The position numbers and the translations under genes were made by a program. The notes below the pieces were generated by a model that was given only the letters and a program-made list of their open reading frames with translations, was not told the origin of the DNA and made no database searches. 64,000 nt of DNA from contig CBDHFQ010000038.1 in NCBI GenBank assembly GCA_965262565.1, positions 1 to 64,000 of the forward strand, in the 5' to 3' direction. Shown here piece after piece: positions 43,558 through 52,844 of this stretch (position 1 is its first letter; every line of letters begins with the position of its first letter). The stretch is from CBDHFQ01 sp965262565. Lineage in GTDB: Bacteria; Bacteroidota; Bacteroidia; J057.

Positions 43558-45294
43558 CTATTGGTCCGCTAATTCATCAACAAAATCTCTTAAGGCCTCC
43601 GCTAATTCCCTCAATCCTGGAATATTATTATTGTAAACCTTATGTGGGAACTGTTGGAAATCAACCGGAATATCTCTAGCATGTTGCGAAATGAGAAAGA
43701 CGGGTTTGCCTAAGGTATGTGCTATTCCTATCTGATAAAATACGTCGGGATGTTTGTAGGTTAAATCAGCTATGAGTGCCTCTACTTGATTCAAGTAGGT
43801 CCAGGACTCTTCCAGCTTTCCCGAAATAAATAGAGGTTCTGCTCTAATAGCATCTATTCCTACTGCTTGTAGCGTAGTTTGAATATGGACCCATAAGGTT
43901 TCCGACCAGTAGGCCTCTAAAGGCATAGAGATCAGACAGGTATTATCTTGTTTAGAAAATTTCCGATTTTGGAATACGGGAGTAAGGAGCATATCCCGCA
44001 CTTTCGGAAAAGAGGTAACTCCAGGAGAGGTAAAAGGCATCAGATCCAACTTTCCCCAGATAAGCTTTCTGACTTCAATGTGAATTTTTTTATCTCCCCA
44101 CCTAATGGAAAAGGAACCATATGCATCCACGGTTTCATTCCCAAATTGAAGAACTAGTGTAAATATTTTGTTGGTTGCGGTCTTACTTAGGGTAATTGAA
44201 ATTAAATTAACAGAATCGAGATACCTTTCGTAGAGTTCCTCTAGCTGACTGAGATTTAAATGGGGAAATGTTTCACCTAATCGATTGGAAAAGGAAACTG
44301 CGGGAGTAGCTCTCTGTAAATAATTACTTGACAATGTTTGAATAAGAGAAATTACCCGATCCATATTAAAGGTAGCTTCATCAAATCGGAAATTTTCGCT
44401 TAGCATTTCCACGCCGGTCATTACAGATTCTCCTCCATTTTCCACACTTAGTACCTCTCTTATGAGTAATTGAACTTCTTTTCCTTCAAAGGCCGTAATT
44501 TCTACTTTTGCGTTAGGTTCTACTGAAAAAGGATCAAAAGAAAGCCGAATAATAACCACTTGCCCATCATTCGAATAAGCTTTCAAACTCATTCTAAATA
44601 TTTTTGCTCTTTGCTGGATAAAGTATCGCTTAAGTTCATCTGTATTATGATCAAAGCGTAAAATTCCGTGAGTCGTGGTTAGCTGGATTTGGAATGGAGT
44701 ATCCTCTAAAAAGATGACTGATATTTCTTCCAGGAGATTTAGGATAATCTCTACTGATACGTGTTTATCGGCATGAAACCGATCTTTAATGGGATGCAAG
44801 GAAGCCATTTTCTTTTGGACCATCCTTGCTGCCTCTTCTTCTACTTCTATTCTTACTCTGGCTTTTTTTACTCCTTCCAATATATCTAGTAAGGCAATAG
44901 GGTCAGGATCAGGTCGAGGGATCCACACTCCTTTCAGCATTTCCTCTATTTCCAGATTTGCCTGACGTCGATTGGTAGCAATAACATAACGGCCATATCC
45001 ATGTACGGAATTGGCTCTAAATTGTATATTGATCCTTACACTTTTCCCATTTGGAGAACTAGCAGAGGTAGAGATAGTCTTGATTTTACCTTTTTCTTCC
45101 TCATAGCGGTCATTTAACTCAGAAAAGTCCAACCCGTAAAACCTACGACCATCTTGTGTAATCAGATATGTGCTAAATTCCCGATTTTCAAAAAAGTGAG
45201 CAGATATCTGAATGATTCTTTCAATTAACACTGATAAATTAAATTCAGTGTCTAATAGAAAGTTCCCATACATGGGCCCTTTTGATACTGACAT
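43558..45294 (-). CDS. Triple-repeat protein with C-terminal nucleoside deoxyribosyltransferase/TIR-like domain
   Basis: 578 residues, no signal or membrane segment. Three copies of an unnamed module of about 105 residues lie at 18-121, 178-284 and 308-415 (pattern: amphipathic helix, short strand, G-x-x-F, a D/E-E-L helix, strands ending before a long helix). The C-terminal part (450-578) has the fold pattern NTCLISMPLE, G-x-D-x-I-R-A-E, IADLTYKHPDVFYQIGIAH (508-526) and KPVFLISQ. That matches the ADLT-x-NPNVFYELG-type domain found in deoxyribosyltransferases and TIR-like effectors. The usual Glu of YELG is Gln521. It is 66 bases downstream of a paralogue with the same triple repeat. Confidence 0.68.
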   Translation of the reverse strand: MSVSKGPMYGNFLLDTEFNLSVLIERIIQISAHFFENREFSTYLITQDGRRFYGLDFSELNDRYEEEKGKIKTISTSASSPNGKSVRINIQFRANSVHGYGRYVIATNRRQANLEIEEMLKGVWIPRPDPDPIALLDILEGVKKARVRIEVEEEAARMVQKKMASLHPIKDRFHADKHVSVEIILNLLEEISVIFLEDTPFQIQLTTTHGILRFDHNTDELKRYFIQQRAKIFRMSLKAYSNDGQVVIIRLSFDPFSVEPNAKVEITAFEGKEVQLLIREVLSVENGGESVMTGVEMLSENFRFDEATFNMDRVISLIQTLSSNYLQRATPAVSFSNRLGETFPHLNLSQLEELYERYLDSVNLISITLSKTATNKIFTLVLQFGNETVDAYGSFSIRWGDKKIHIEVRKLIWGKLDLMPFTSPGVTSFPKVRDMLLTPVFQNRKFSKQDNTCLISMPLEAYWSETLWVHIQTTLQAVGIDAIRAEPLFISGKLEESWTYLNQVEALIADLTYKHPDVFYQIGIAHTLGKPVFLISQHARDIPVDFQQFPHKVYNNNIPGLRELAEALRDFVDELADQ

Positions 45295-45360
45295 AGACGA
45301 TCCTCTCCTGTAACTACTACTTTATAAGAAACGAACTTCCTTGTGCTTAATTTAAACATT

Positions 45361-46605
45361 TTACCCTAGGGAAAGCTGTTCTTCCATGTAATTTTTTACC
45401 TGTTGATGTAATTGATGATCTCCCCAGTTAATTGTTACTGTAATATCTGGTAAAGTGCTCCAATTAATGAACATACTTAGTTCCTGTTGGGTGATAATTC
45501 GATAAATATACAACCTCATCCATTTAATTCCCGAAGATTTTCGCCTTGTAATTTGTCGAAATTGGTACAATGAGATTCCTCTAACAGTCTCCCCGCTTAG
45601 TGAAGTCAACTCAACTAAGGGAGGAATACGATAAAAAAAGATTTTTGAGAGATTTTCGAACATTTCTACCATTCGGGTAAAGATCATGTCTTTATGACCT
45701 AACGAAAAATGGTATATCAACGGTTGGACAAATCCTTTATTTTCTTCTTTAGCCAAAATCTTCCATATCATGTTAGCCATTAATTCTACATGCTGATAAA
45801 TTCCCGCTAATTCTACTTCAATATTAGGCCCCTCTACCAGTGGTTGAAAAGATAGGAAAAGGCTGATCCAGTGCCCTTTCCTTGATTGTATATCCAATTT
45901 CAAAGATAATATAGAATGGCGCTGATAACGGAAAAGGTAAATTAGCTCTTCCCTCGAAATATCAAAGTAAAAGTCTCCAGATACGGTTTTCAGTTCCCCA
46001 TGAAAGGAATCTCCCTCAAAAAATTTATGAGAGAGCTCATCCAACAGTCCTAATAATAGCCCGATGTCGATCAATCTGTCAAATCTAAAATAATCGGATA
46101 GTACCAGGGGAATACGATCGTGAAAACTGCTAATCTCAGGAGGAGTAACTGTGGATTCGTGCCCTTTGATAAATGATTCTGTATCCTGGATGAATTTGTA
46201 TAGATAATCTATTCGACTTTTGGTAATCGCCTGAGTAAGTGGCTGAAGGAGTATTCGTTCCAATACTTCATTCTTAAGAGTAGACCTCGTAGCTATTACA
46301 TACTGAACATACTTTGGCAATGCTGCCTTATCTAATACAATCTTCATCCTGACCACTTCATCTGGTTTTTCAGCTACTACGGTCGATACGATATAAGAGA
46401 TATTTATTCCAATTTCCCTGTGAAGCTTTAGGAGAGTAGTAAAATCACAATCATGATGAATCCTTCCACCTTGTTCCACAATAAATGATCGAAAGGGGGT
46501 CTCTCTCAAAAATTCATTAGAAATTTCTATCAGCCTTTGACGTATGCGAGCTAAAGTATCACCTTTTGTTAATTGCCATCTTCCATATATGGGCTTTGCT
46601 TCCAT
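45361..46605 (-). CDS. Triple-repeat protein, paralogue lacking the effector-like domain
   Basis: 414 residues from the ATG at 46605; a TTG two codons upstream is less likely. It carries the same three modules as the next gene, near 15-118, 174-275 and 298-405. Paralogy is visible in the first module: the start PIYGRW matches PMYGNF, and QYVIAT matches RYVIAT at the same place. It ends after the third module (EEQLSLG), without the deoxyribosyltransferase-like domain. The pair looks like a sensor or regulator plus a sensor-effector, but this is inference. No family name is known to me. Confidence 0.65.
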   Translation of the reverse strand: MEAKPIYGRWQLTKGDTLARIRQRLIEISNEFLRETPFRSFIVEQGGRIHHDCDFTTLLKLHREIGINISYIVSTVVAEKPDEVVRMKIVLDKAALPKYVQYVIATRSTLKNEVLERILLQPLTQAITKSRIDYLYKFIQDTESFIKGHESTVTPPEISSFHDRIPLVLSDYFRFDRLIDIGLLLGLLDELSHKFFEGDSFHGELKTVSGDFYFDISREELIYLFRYQRHSILSLKLDIQSRKGHWISLFLSFQPLVEGPNIEVELAGIYQHVELMANMIWKILAKEENKGFVQPLIYHFSLGHKDMIFTRMVEMFENLSKIFFYRIPPLVELTSLSGETVRGISLYQFRQITRRKSSGIKWMRLYIYRIITQQELSMFINWSTLPDITVTINWGDHQLHQQVKNYMEEQLSLG

Positions 46606-46783
46606 GTTCAAACCTAGGCTATCTGTATTAAATTTACAGTGAGAAGGTATAATATTAAGAGAAAACCATTTACCCCCAAAGCTGCATGATTTATTCCCTG
46701 CTCGTTAATTAATTTAACCGTCAATTGCTAAACAGGTAACATATCAATAACAACACTAATTAAGGGAGAATTATGGGATAAAC

Positions 46784-47086
46784 TTATCTTTTTGAAATGC
46801 GATTATGTGTAATATGCCGTTGTCTGCTGGATTTAAAGCGATTGGATTTTTCAGCATTTAGCATTCTATGTTTGGTCGCTCTACCCTGAACCCTTGCTCT
46901 CCACATACGAAAACTAGATGCTTTCATTTCTCTTCGCATAAGTTTTATCACCTCAGATTCAGTCAATCCAAACTGTGATTCTATAGCATCAAAAGGAGTT
47001 CGGTCTTCCCATGCCATCTCTATTACCCTATCAATATCTCGTTGATTTAACTCTTTTATTTTTTTATCCCCCATATTTTCATCCAA
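46784..47086 (-). CDS. TIGR03643 family protein
   Basis: 100 residues, very basic C-terminus. The block QRDIDRVIEMAWEDRTPFDA, QFGLTESEVIKLMRREMK and MWRARVQGRATKH identifies the small TIGR03643 family, which has a helix-turn-helix-like core and unknown function. An ATG four codons downstream (47074) is an alternative start. It lies 69 bases downstream of ispF. Confidence 0.82.
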   Translation of the reverse strand: MDENMGDKKIKELNQRDIDRVIEMAWEDRTPFDAIESQFGLTESEVIKLMRREMKASSFRMWRARVQGRATKHRMLNAEKSNRFKSSRQRHITHNRISKR

Positions 47087-47155
47087 TTATTTATTCATTC
47101 ATCCATAAATACATTTTTCAAAATGAAAAAAATCCTCTAGAATCTGGAATTCATT

Positions 47156-47638
47156 CTATTTTTTTATCACCAGAACTACTGCATGAGCAATCATACTTTC
47201 TTCTTTTCCTACTGCATCTGTGCGCTCATGAGTGGTAGCCTTAATAGATATATTGTCTGTATGGGTTTCCAATATGCTAGCAATTTGATCTTGCATGGCC
47301 GGAATATGTGGATTGAGCTTGGGTTTTTCTGCGATGATCGTACAATCTAAGTTCCCAAGCCTGTATCCTTTGTCCTTCACCAAACCAAAACTTTCCTTAA
47401 GTAATTTTCTACTATCTATTCCTTTATAGGCAGGATCAGAAGGAGGGAAATGGAAACCAATATCTCTAAGATTTAACGCTCCCAGTAAAGCGTCGCAGAT
47501 AGCATGTAGCAAGACATCTGCATCAGAATGTCCTAATAAGCCTTTCGTATGTTCCAATTCTATTCCTCCTAAAATTAATTTTCGCCCTTCGATCAAACGA
47601 TGTGTATCATATCCAAATCCTATTCTTATAGATTCCAT
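47156..47638 (-). CDS. ispF: 2-C-methyl-D-erythritol 2,4-cyclodiphosphate synthase
   Basis: 160 residues. Metal-binding GYDTHRL with Asp/His near residue 10, GHSDADVLLHAICDALLGA, DIGFHFPPSDPAYKGIDS and ATTHERTDAVGKEE are diagnostic. IspF closes the cyclic diphosphate in the MEP route to isoprenoids. So this organism uses, at least in part, the non-mevalonate pathway. Other isp genes are not in the window. Confidence 0.97.
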   Translation of the reverse strand: MESIRIGFGYDTHRLIEGRKLILGGIELEHTKGLLGHSDADVLLHAICDALLGALNLRDIGFHFPPSDPAYKGIDSRKLLKESFGLVKDKGYRLGNLDCTIIAEKPKLNPHIPAMQDQIASILETHTDNISIKATTHERTDAVGKEESMIAHAVVLVIKK

Positions 47639-47910
47639 AAAAAGTATCTTAATAGCTTCATATTAGATCCAATCGCAAATTGTCAATAATGTTTTCTCCA
47701 AACCAGATTTTCCTGGCATAATTCCTGCAAAACAGAGGTTGCAGCCTTACCATTTAGTCTTTCTCAAGGATAGACTAAAAGTAACAGCTTTTTAAATATT
47801 CATTTGTCCAAGAAAATTTATTCTCATTTTTTAATTCTAGGGACTTTTCACTTTAGCTTATCATTTATCTAGCTAAGTGATCCATACTTTATTTAAGAAA
47901 AATTCACATT

Positions 47911-48462
47911 ATGAAGTTTAACATTATTGTCTTAAGCCTTAGCATGCTTTTTTTAGCCTCTGTGTCTTTTGCGCAAGAGGCTCCTCAGGAACTAGAATCG
48001 GAGGAAGAGTTAACACCGAAAAATATTCAGATGAGTACGCTCTCCAGTATGTCTGTAGCTCAGCTTACGACCTTCAAATCAAGGCTTTTAGCTCAAAATA
48101 ACATCATTTCAGCTGCTACCGATGATCTTAAAAAGAAAAATCAACAATTAGCTGCTCAAAATGTACAACTAGAAGAGGAGCTGCAGAAATTGCAAATGCA
48201 TAACGAAAAGCTTCAGCAGCAAATTGAGGAAGTGAAGGCAGATAATGAAAGATTAAAGGAATTTGATTCATTCATGGTAAGCCAGAACATGAAGATTATT
48301 CGCGCCAATCAAAAAAGGATCGAGCTTAATTCAGTGAAAATGGAAGAAAATAAGCAGATGATAGAGGATAATGATGAAATGATAGAGGTGAATGAGGAGA
48401 TGTTAGCCAGAAACAATATGGTAATTGAAAACCTGGATAAAGTTATTGCTAACAAAAACTAA
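47911..48462 (+). CDS. Exported coiled-coil protein
   Basis: 183 residues. A signal peptide (SMLFLASVSFAQ-E) is followed by a long helix. Residues 60-115 are a Gln/Glu/Lys coiled coil. Residues 130-183 repeat a seven-residue unit with a regular Asn (MIEDNDE, MIEVNEE, MLARNNM, VIENLDK, VIANKN), which suggests a tight parallel or trimeric coiled coil in the periplasm. It is not Lpp by sequence and has no lipobox. It ends just before a strong bidirectional hairpin. Confidence 0.7.
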   Translation: MKFNIIVLSLSMLFLASVSFAQEAPQELESEEELTPKNIQMSTLSSMSVAQLTTFKSRLLAQNNIISAATDDLKKKNQQLAAQNVQLEEELQKLQMHNEKLQQQIEEVKADNERLKEFDSFMVSQNMKIIRANQKRIELNSVKMEENKQMIEDNDEMIEVNEEMLARNNMVIENLDKVIANKN

Positions 48463-48487
48463 ATCATCTTCACTCATAGTATAATGA

Positions 48488-48525
48488 CATACGGGATAAC
48501 ATATATGAAAATGTTATCCCGTATG
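48488..48525. terminator. Bidirectional hairpin terminator
   Basis: Perfect 15-base inverted repeat (48488-48502 and 48511-48525) with an 8-base loop, placed between converging genes. T-rich sequence follows on the plus strand. Confidence 0.8.
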
Positions 48526-48567
48526 TATTTGTTAAATATATGATCTAGCCTCAATGTACCTTCACTC

Positions 48568-49698
48568 TTAATCTAATTGTCTGGTAAATCCTTTCCTAAG
48601 TGTAATCATATTCATCCCAAGCGTCAGTCCGTTTTTACCAATCTCCATCATGAGTTCAGGAGAAAGTTCAATGTTGCAGTTACCTTTGTGAAAATATTTC
48701 CAATTTAGCGTAATATCTTTCCGATGAATCCCACAGCTAAAGAGTTGCTCATATTTTCCTGTTAATAGGTCAAGAAAATCGTAAATTTGATTAAGATGGC
48801 CACTTTCAGTAAGCTGTATATTTTTAAAAGTCCAGAAATTTGGCTTAACTAAAATTTCTCCTTTTTGGGTCTCCAAAATATCTTCTATTTTTCTTATTAA
48901 ATTATTTTCATGGATAATATTCAGCTCTGCCTGTACTCTGTTAGCATACATATCTTCTTCCTCAGATTGCCCGGTATCTATTTGAGAAAAAGCGTTTTCA
49001 AATGAATGATTTATTAAAAGGTCGATGATGATCTTTTCGACATTTTCTCTTTCCAGTTCGTCTACTAAAATTAAATTCGGTATCCACTTATATTGATGTG
49101 GAAAAAACATTCCCTTTTCACGACGCATAGAAATTAGGCCTTCTATGTGCTCATACGTCATAAAAGTGGCTATCCAGAATGTTTTATCATCAAATCTTAC
49201 AATTACCTCCGAGCTACCTGGTATCGCATGCTGAAAGGGATGCCCAGCAGATATTAATTTTCTTTCCTCGGCTTCAATCCATATTTCGTCTATATCCACA
49301 GTTCTAACCTGTTTATGTACTTCTGACAACTCTGAAATGTCTATTTCCGGGTTATCCCAAGATGATAAACATAATTTCATTTCCCCATACCCAAGATCCA
49401 ATAGGGTCATTGGATCAATATATAATTCAAAGGATGCTTGTTGTTCGCATTCTACCCAGATAGATAGATCTTTCCTCTCTACTTTTAATGCTTGGAGATC
49501 AGGCATTAATTCTTCAATCTTGTCATACATTTGGTTGATGATAGCAATATTGGGAGGGCCTTTTACCTCAGATGTGAAGCACTTAATGATAGACCTGGGA
49601 TTCTTGGGAGTAGATAAGTTGACTGTCTTACATATCTTCTCAAAATTATGATACCTATCCCATATTTCAACATGATAGGAGGACTTCATTTCCTTCAT
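48568..49698 (-). CDS. Hypothetical cytoplasmic protein
   Basis: 376 residues, soluble and acidic, with no family I recognise. The first half contains IINQMYDKIEELMP and LYIDPMTLLDLGYGEMKL. The second contains HENNLIRKIEDILE and a strand-rich end (NIELSPELMMEIGKNGLTLGM). Both halves have a 'D/E-x-M-(M)-E/D-L/I-G-x-x-G' type phrase near a domain end, suggesting an internal duplication. It is flanked by a bidirectional terminator and a 130-base gap, so it is a single-gene unit. Confidence 0.65.
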   Translation of the reverse strand: MKEMKSSYHVEIWDRYHNFEKICKTVNLSTPKNPRSIIKCFTSEVKGPPNIAIINQMYDKIEELMPDLQALKVERKDLSIWVECEQQASFELYIDPMTLLDLGYGEMKLCLSSWDNPEIDISELSEVHKQVRTVDIDEIWIEAEERKLISAGHPFQHAIPGSSEVIVRFDDKTFWIATFMTYEHIEGLISMRREKGMFFPHQYKWIPNLILVDELERENVEKIIIDLLINHSFENAFSQIDTGQSEEEDMYANRVQAELNIIHENNLIRKIEDILETQKGEILVKPNFWTFKNIQLTESGHLNQIYDFLDLLTGKYEQLFSCGIHRKDITLNWKYFHKGNCNIELSPELMMEIGKNGLTLGMNMITLRKGFTRQLD

Positions 49699-49831
49699 CC
49701 AATTCTCATAAAAGGTTAAACCTGAAATTACCTTTTCAATTTAAAGTAATTACATGTAAATAATAGTCTTATGATTGGACATATCTATCCTCAAAGCTAT
49801 CCCTGGGATTTAGCTGTCAGATTCTTACGCT

Positions 49832-50431
49832 TTATGTAGTGCATTTACGGAGGATCTTAAATATTTCAGGGGAATAAGCCTTATCAAACGCATCCAAGGA
49901 ATCAAAATTTTTTGAGTAAGGATTTGCCCCAGCTTTGATCAATATTTCAATGACCAGAGCAGACTCGAAATTCACCGCATAAATTATCACCGTGTCTCCT
50001 TCCTGATCACGAGCATTCGCATCCGCACCTGCATTTAATAATAAGGTCGTAATGGTGGGATCATTCATTTTCACTGCGTACATCAAAGGCATCGCTCCAA
50101 ATCTATCGGGATAATTAGGATCAGCTCCACTTGTTAACAGTAACTCTACTATATCAGCTTTTCTTTCTATAATGGCTATTTGTAAGGGAAAACTTCCATC
50201 TGGTGCTGATTCATTGAGGAAGGCACCATTAGAAATCAATATCTTTATGATGTTTAACTCTCCTACATAGGTGGCGTAAATCAGAGGCGTTAATCCCGCT
50301 TTATCCCTATTATTTACTAATTCTTTTTCCTGCTCAATGAGTAGGCCCACTTGTTTATCATCTTTATCATCTATCAGGCTCATCAAGGCATCTATCCCTC
50401 CACTTCTATTAGTTCTCTTAAACCACTTCAT
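49832..50431 (-). CDS. Ankyrin-repeat protein
   Basis: 199 residues with five ankyrin repeats from about residue 33 (AGLTPLIYATYVGELNIIKILI, GSFPLQIAIIERKADIVELLL, GAMPLMYAVKMNDPTITTLLLNAGA, GDTVIIYAVNFESALVIEILI and a degenerate last one). There is no signal or membrane helix. It starts 1 base after the kynureninase stop, so it is cotranscribed with kynU; a functional link is not evident. Confidence 0.9.
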   Translation of the reverse strand: MKWFKRTNRSGGIDALMSLIDDKDDKQVGLLIEQEKELVNNRDKAGLTPLIYATYVGELNIIKILISNGAFLNESAPDGSFPLQIAIIERKADIVELLLTSGADPNYPDRFGAMPLMYAVKMNDPTITTLLLNAGADANARDQEGDTVIIYAVNFESALVIEILIKAGANPYSKNFDSLDAFDKAYSPEIFKILRKCTT

Positions 50432-50432
50432 G

Positions 50433-51725
50433 TTATTCTGAGATCAATTCTTCTAACAATTGAGCAAACCGCCATACTTCCTCAAAAGTATTATATAGTG
50501 GCACAGGTGCAACTCTGATTACGTCTGGTTCTCGCCAGTCGCAAACTACTCCGTTTTTAATTAATTGTCGGAATACGGCTTTTCCTTTTCCAGGAATACT
50601 GATAGAGAGTTGACATCCTCTCTCTTCATCTAAAAATGGAGTAAGAATACGAACTCTTTCAAGTTGATTTACCAATTCATATAAATAAGCTGTAAGGGCT
50701 TTACTTTTTTCTCTTAACGTATTCATCCCCACTTCCTCGAACATATTCAATGAGGCTTTGAGACTAGCCAGTAAAAGTATAGGGATATTACTCAACTGCC
50801 ACCCTTCTGCGCCTGCAATGGGCTTAAACTGATATTCCATGTCAAAACGGCTTTCTTTATCGTGTCCCCACCATCCGGCAAATCTGGAGAGTTCTGCATT
50901 AGTTGCATATTTTTCATGAATGAAGACGCCACTAATTCCTCCAGGACCTGAGTTTAGATATTTATACGTACACCAAACTGCAAAATCAACGTTCCAATCG
51001 TGCAATGACAGAGGTACATTTCCCACAGCATGCGCCAGATCGAATCCAACCACTGCCCCGACTTTGTGTCCTGCATCAGTAATAGAGGCCAGGTCATAAT
51101 GTTGTCCTGTATAATAATTTACTCCTCCCATCATTATTAGCGATAACTCTTCTCCTACTTCTTTAATTTCATCCAGGATACGTTGCTTACTAAGCAATAC
51201 TTCGCCCTTTTCAGGGTATAATTTTATTAAAACTGAATCTGGATCGAGCCCACGAAATCTTAGGTGCGATTCTATCGCATAAATATCTGACGGAAAAGCA
51301 TCGCCTTCTACTAAAATTTTGATTCTTTGCTTATTAGGACGGTAAAATGAAACCATCATCAAGTGAAGATTCACTGTGAGCGTATTCATTAAGGTTGTTT
51401 CTACTGGTAGTGCCCCAACTATACGTGCCATGTGCTTATTTAACTCTTCATGGTAGCTAATCCATGGATTTTTACCTTCAAAGTGCCCATCAACGCCTAT
51501 ACATTTCCAGGTTTGCAAAATTTCGTCAATTAAGGCTGAAGTACCTTTAGGTTGGCATCCGAGCGAATTCCCACAAAAATATATCTTGGAATTTCCCTGA
51601 TCTGTCTGAGGAATATAAAATTGGTTGCGATAAAAATGAATTGTGTCCGATGCATCTTTTTGTTGAGCATAAGCCAGGGTATTCCTTTCCTGAAGAGAAG
51701 TTAAGGTATGATTTTCTTTCCTCAT
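50433..51725 (-). CDS. kynU: Kynureninase
   Basis: 430 residues, normal for the family. PLP-fold motifs are FCGNSLGCQPKG near the start, DLAHAVGNVPLSLHDW, and TYKYLNSGPGG with the PLP-binding Lys. GAEGWQLSNIPIL and CDWREPDVIRVAPVPLYN match the active-site C-terminal segments. It cleaves kynurenine or 3-hydroxykynurenine to anthranilate or 3-hydroxyanthranilate and alanine, part of tryptophan breakdown or NAD synthesis. No other kyn gene is in the window. Confidence 0.96.
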   Translation of the reverse strand: MRKENHTLTSLQERNTLAYAQQKDASDTIHFYRNQFYIPQTDQGNSKIYFCGNSLGCQPKGTSALIDEILQTWKCIGVDGHFEGKNPWISYHEELNKHMARIVGALPVETTLMNTLTVNLHLMMVSFYRPNKQRIKILVEGDAFPSDIYAIESHLRFRGLDPDSVLIKLYPEKGEVLLSKQRILDEIKEVGEELSLIMMGGVNYYTGQHYDLASITDAGHKVGAVVGFDLAHAVGNVPLSLHDWNVDFAVWCTYKYLNSGPGGISGVFIHEKYATNAELSRFAGWWGHDKESRFDMEYQFKPIAGAEGWQLSNIPILLLASLKASLNMFEEVGMNTLREKSKALTAYLYELVNQLERVRILTPFLDEERGCQLSISIPGKGKAVFRQLIKNGVVCDWREPDVIRVAPVPLYNTFEEVWRFAQLLEELISE

Positions 51726-51816
51726 TTAATGAAATGATTGAATTTACCTTATGAAGCAAGTAGGGAAGGTTTTTGTTATAAGGAAAACGAGTTTTTACAA
51801 ATATGAAATACCTGAT

Positions 51817-52614
51817 TTACAGAAAAGAGTTTAACCAGATTAGTAGGATGATAATGTGAAATACTCCTAGGCAAAATATAAATACCCAATCTCTATTATC
51901 AATATGGATCTTTATTCCCAAAAAAGTCAATAAGCCAAGAATCAGAAATCCTACGTGATAATAATTTGCCACTTTTACTTCCAGCCTACCAATCTCATCC
52001 TCATACTGAATTTTATCGGGCTGGCTTAATATCAGTGTACTATATATGTGTAAGGTGTCTCCTTTGGATGGTAAACTTTCTAAATGGCTGATTTTGTACA
52101 CATTTTCTCTGGTAAGAAGATAGTATGAGGTCACATCAGGCGTAATACGCAGTAATACTTCAGACTTTTGATTTCTTGGAAGAAAGGCATCAAGAAAGGT
52201 TATAAATACCATAACATAAGTTATGTAAGAAACATACCTCAGGTATTTAGCTGCGGTGGTGATCCACTTAGGAGTATCATCCACGTCCTCATGAGTGGGA
52301 TAGTAGTTATTATAATCAAATCCTGGATATGCTCCTGGTCCAGATGCTGGAGCCTCATAAGGATTATACCCTTTCTCCTGGTACTTTTTATCCCACAGCT
52401 CTTCTGCATTCAGCTGCTCATCATACCTTATTCTTTTATGGGGATCTCCTAATATTTCATAAGCCTCCTTCACTTTCATGAACAGCTCCTGCTCTAGAGC
52501 ATTATCATTATGGTCAGGATGGTACTGAAATGCTAATCTACGAAACGCACTCTTAATCTCTTCGCTTTCTGCACCTCGTTCAATCCCCAGTATCTGATAA
52601 TAATTTTTATGCAT
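51817..52614 (-). CDS. Membrane-anchored DnaJ-domain protein
   Basis: 265 residues from the ATG at 52614 (an upstream TTG is unlikely). A J-domain at 1-68 (NYYQILGIERGAESEEIKSA, HPD in FQYHPDHND, DPHKRIRYDEQ) is followed by a Pro/Tyr/Gly-rich linker. Three hydrophobic helices come next, one near 125-150 and two at the C-terminus (YYHVGFLILGLLTFLGI, WVFIFCLGVFHIIILLIWL). It would recruit DnaK to the inner membrane. No client is indicated. Confidence 0.85.
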   Translation of the reverse strand: MHKNYYQILGIERGAESEEIKSAFRRLAFQYHPDHNDNALEQELFMKVKEAYEILGDPHKRIRYDEQLNAEELWDKKYQEKGYNPYEAPASGPGAYPGFDYNNYYPTHEDVDDTPKWITTAAKYLRYVSYITYVMVFITFLDAFLPRNQKSEVLLRITPDVTSYYLLTRENVYKISHLESLPSKGDTLHIYSTLILSQPDKIQYEDEIGRLEVKVANYYHVGFLILGLLTFLGIKIHIDNRDWVFIFCLGVFHIIILLIWLNSFL

Positions 52615-52844
52615 GTGAAATGCTGCTCTTACTAACAAAAAATTCTTCTTTCTGTGAAAGCTTACAAAGTATATTGAAATGAAACAGGCACATGCTTACT
52701 CCTTTTTCATCACAAAATATTCTATTTTTATAAACGTTCGGTTTTCATATTGAAGTATACAAATCTAATTTACGCAAGTAATTCTTTTTCCAAAGAGATT
52801 GTTTAAAATTTTGCTACTCTGATATTTTAGGTATAATTTTTCCT

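Noticed and set aside
46609..46616. TAGGTTTG (minus strand) as promoter of the triple-repeat gene
   Set aside because: It overlaps the start codon region and has no -33 partner at the right distance.
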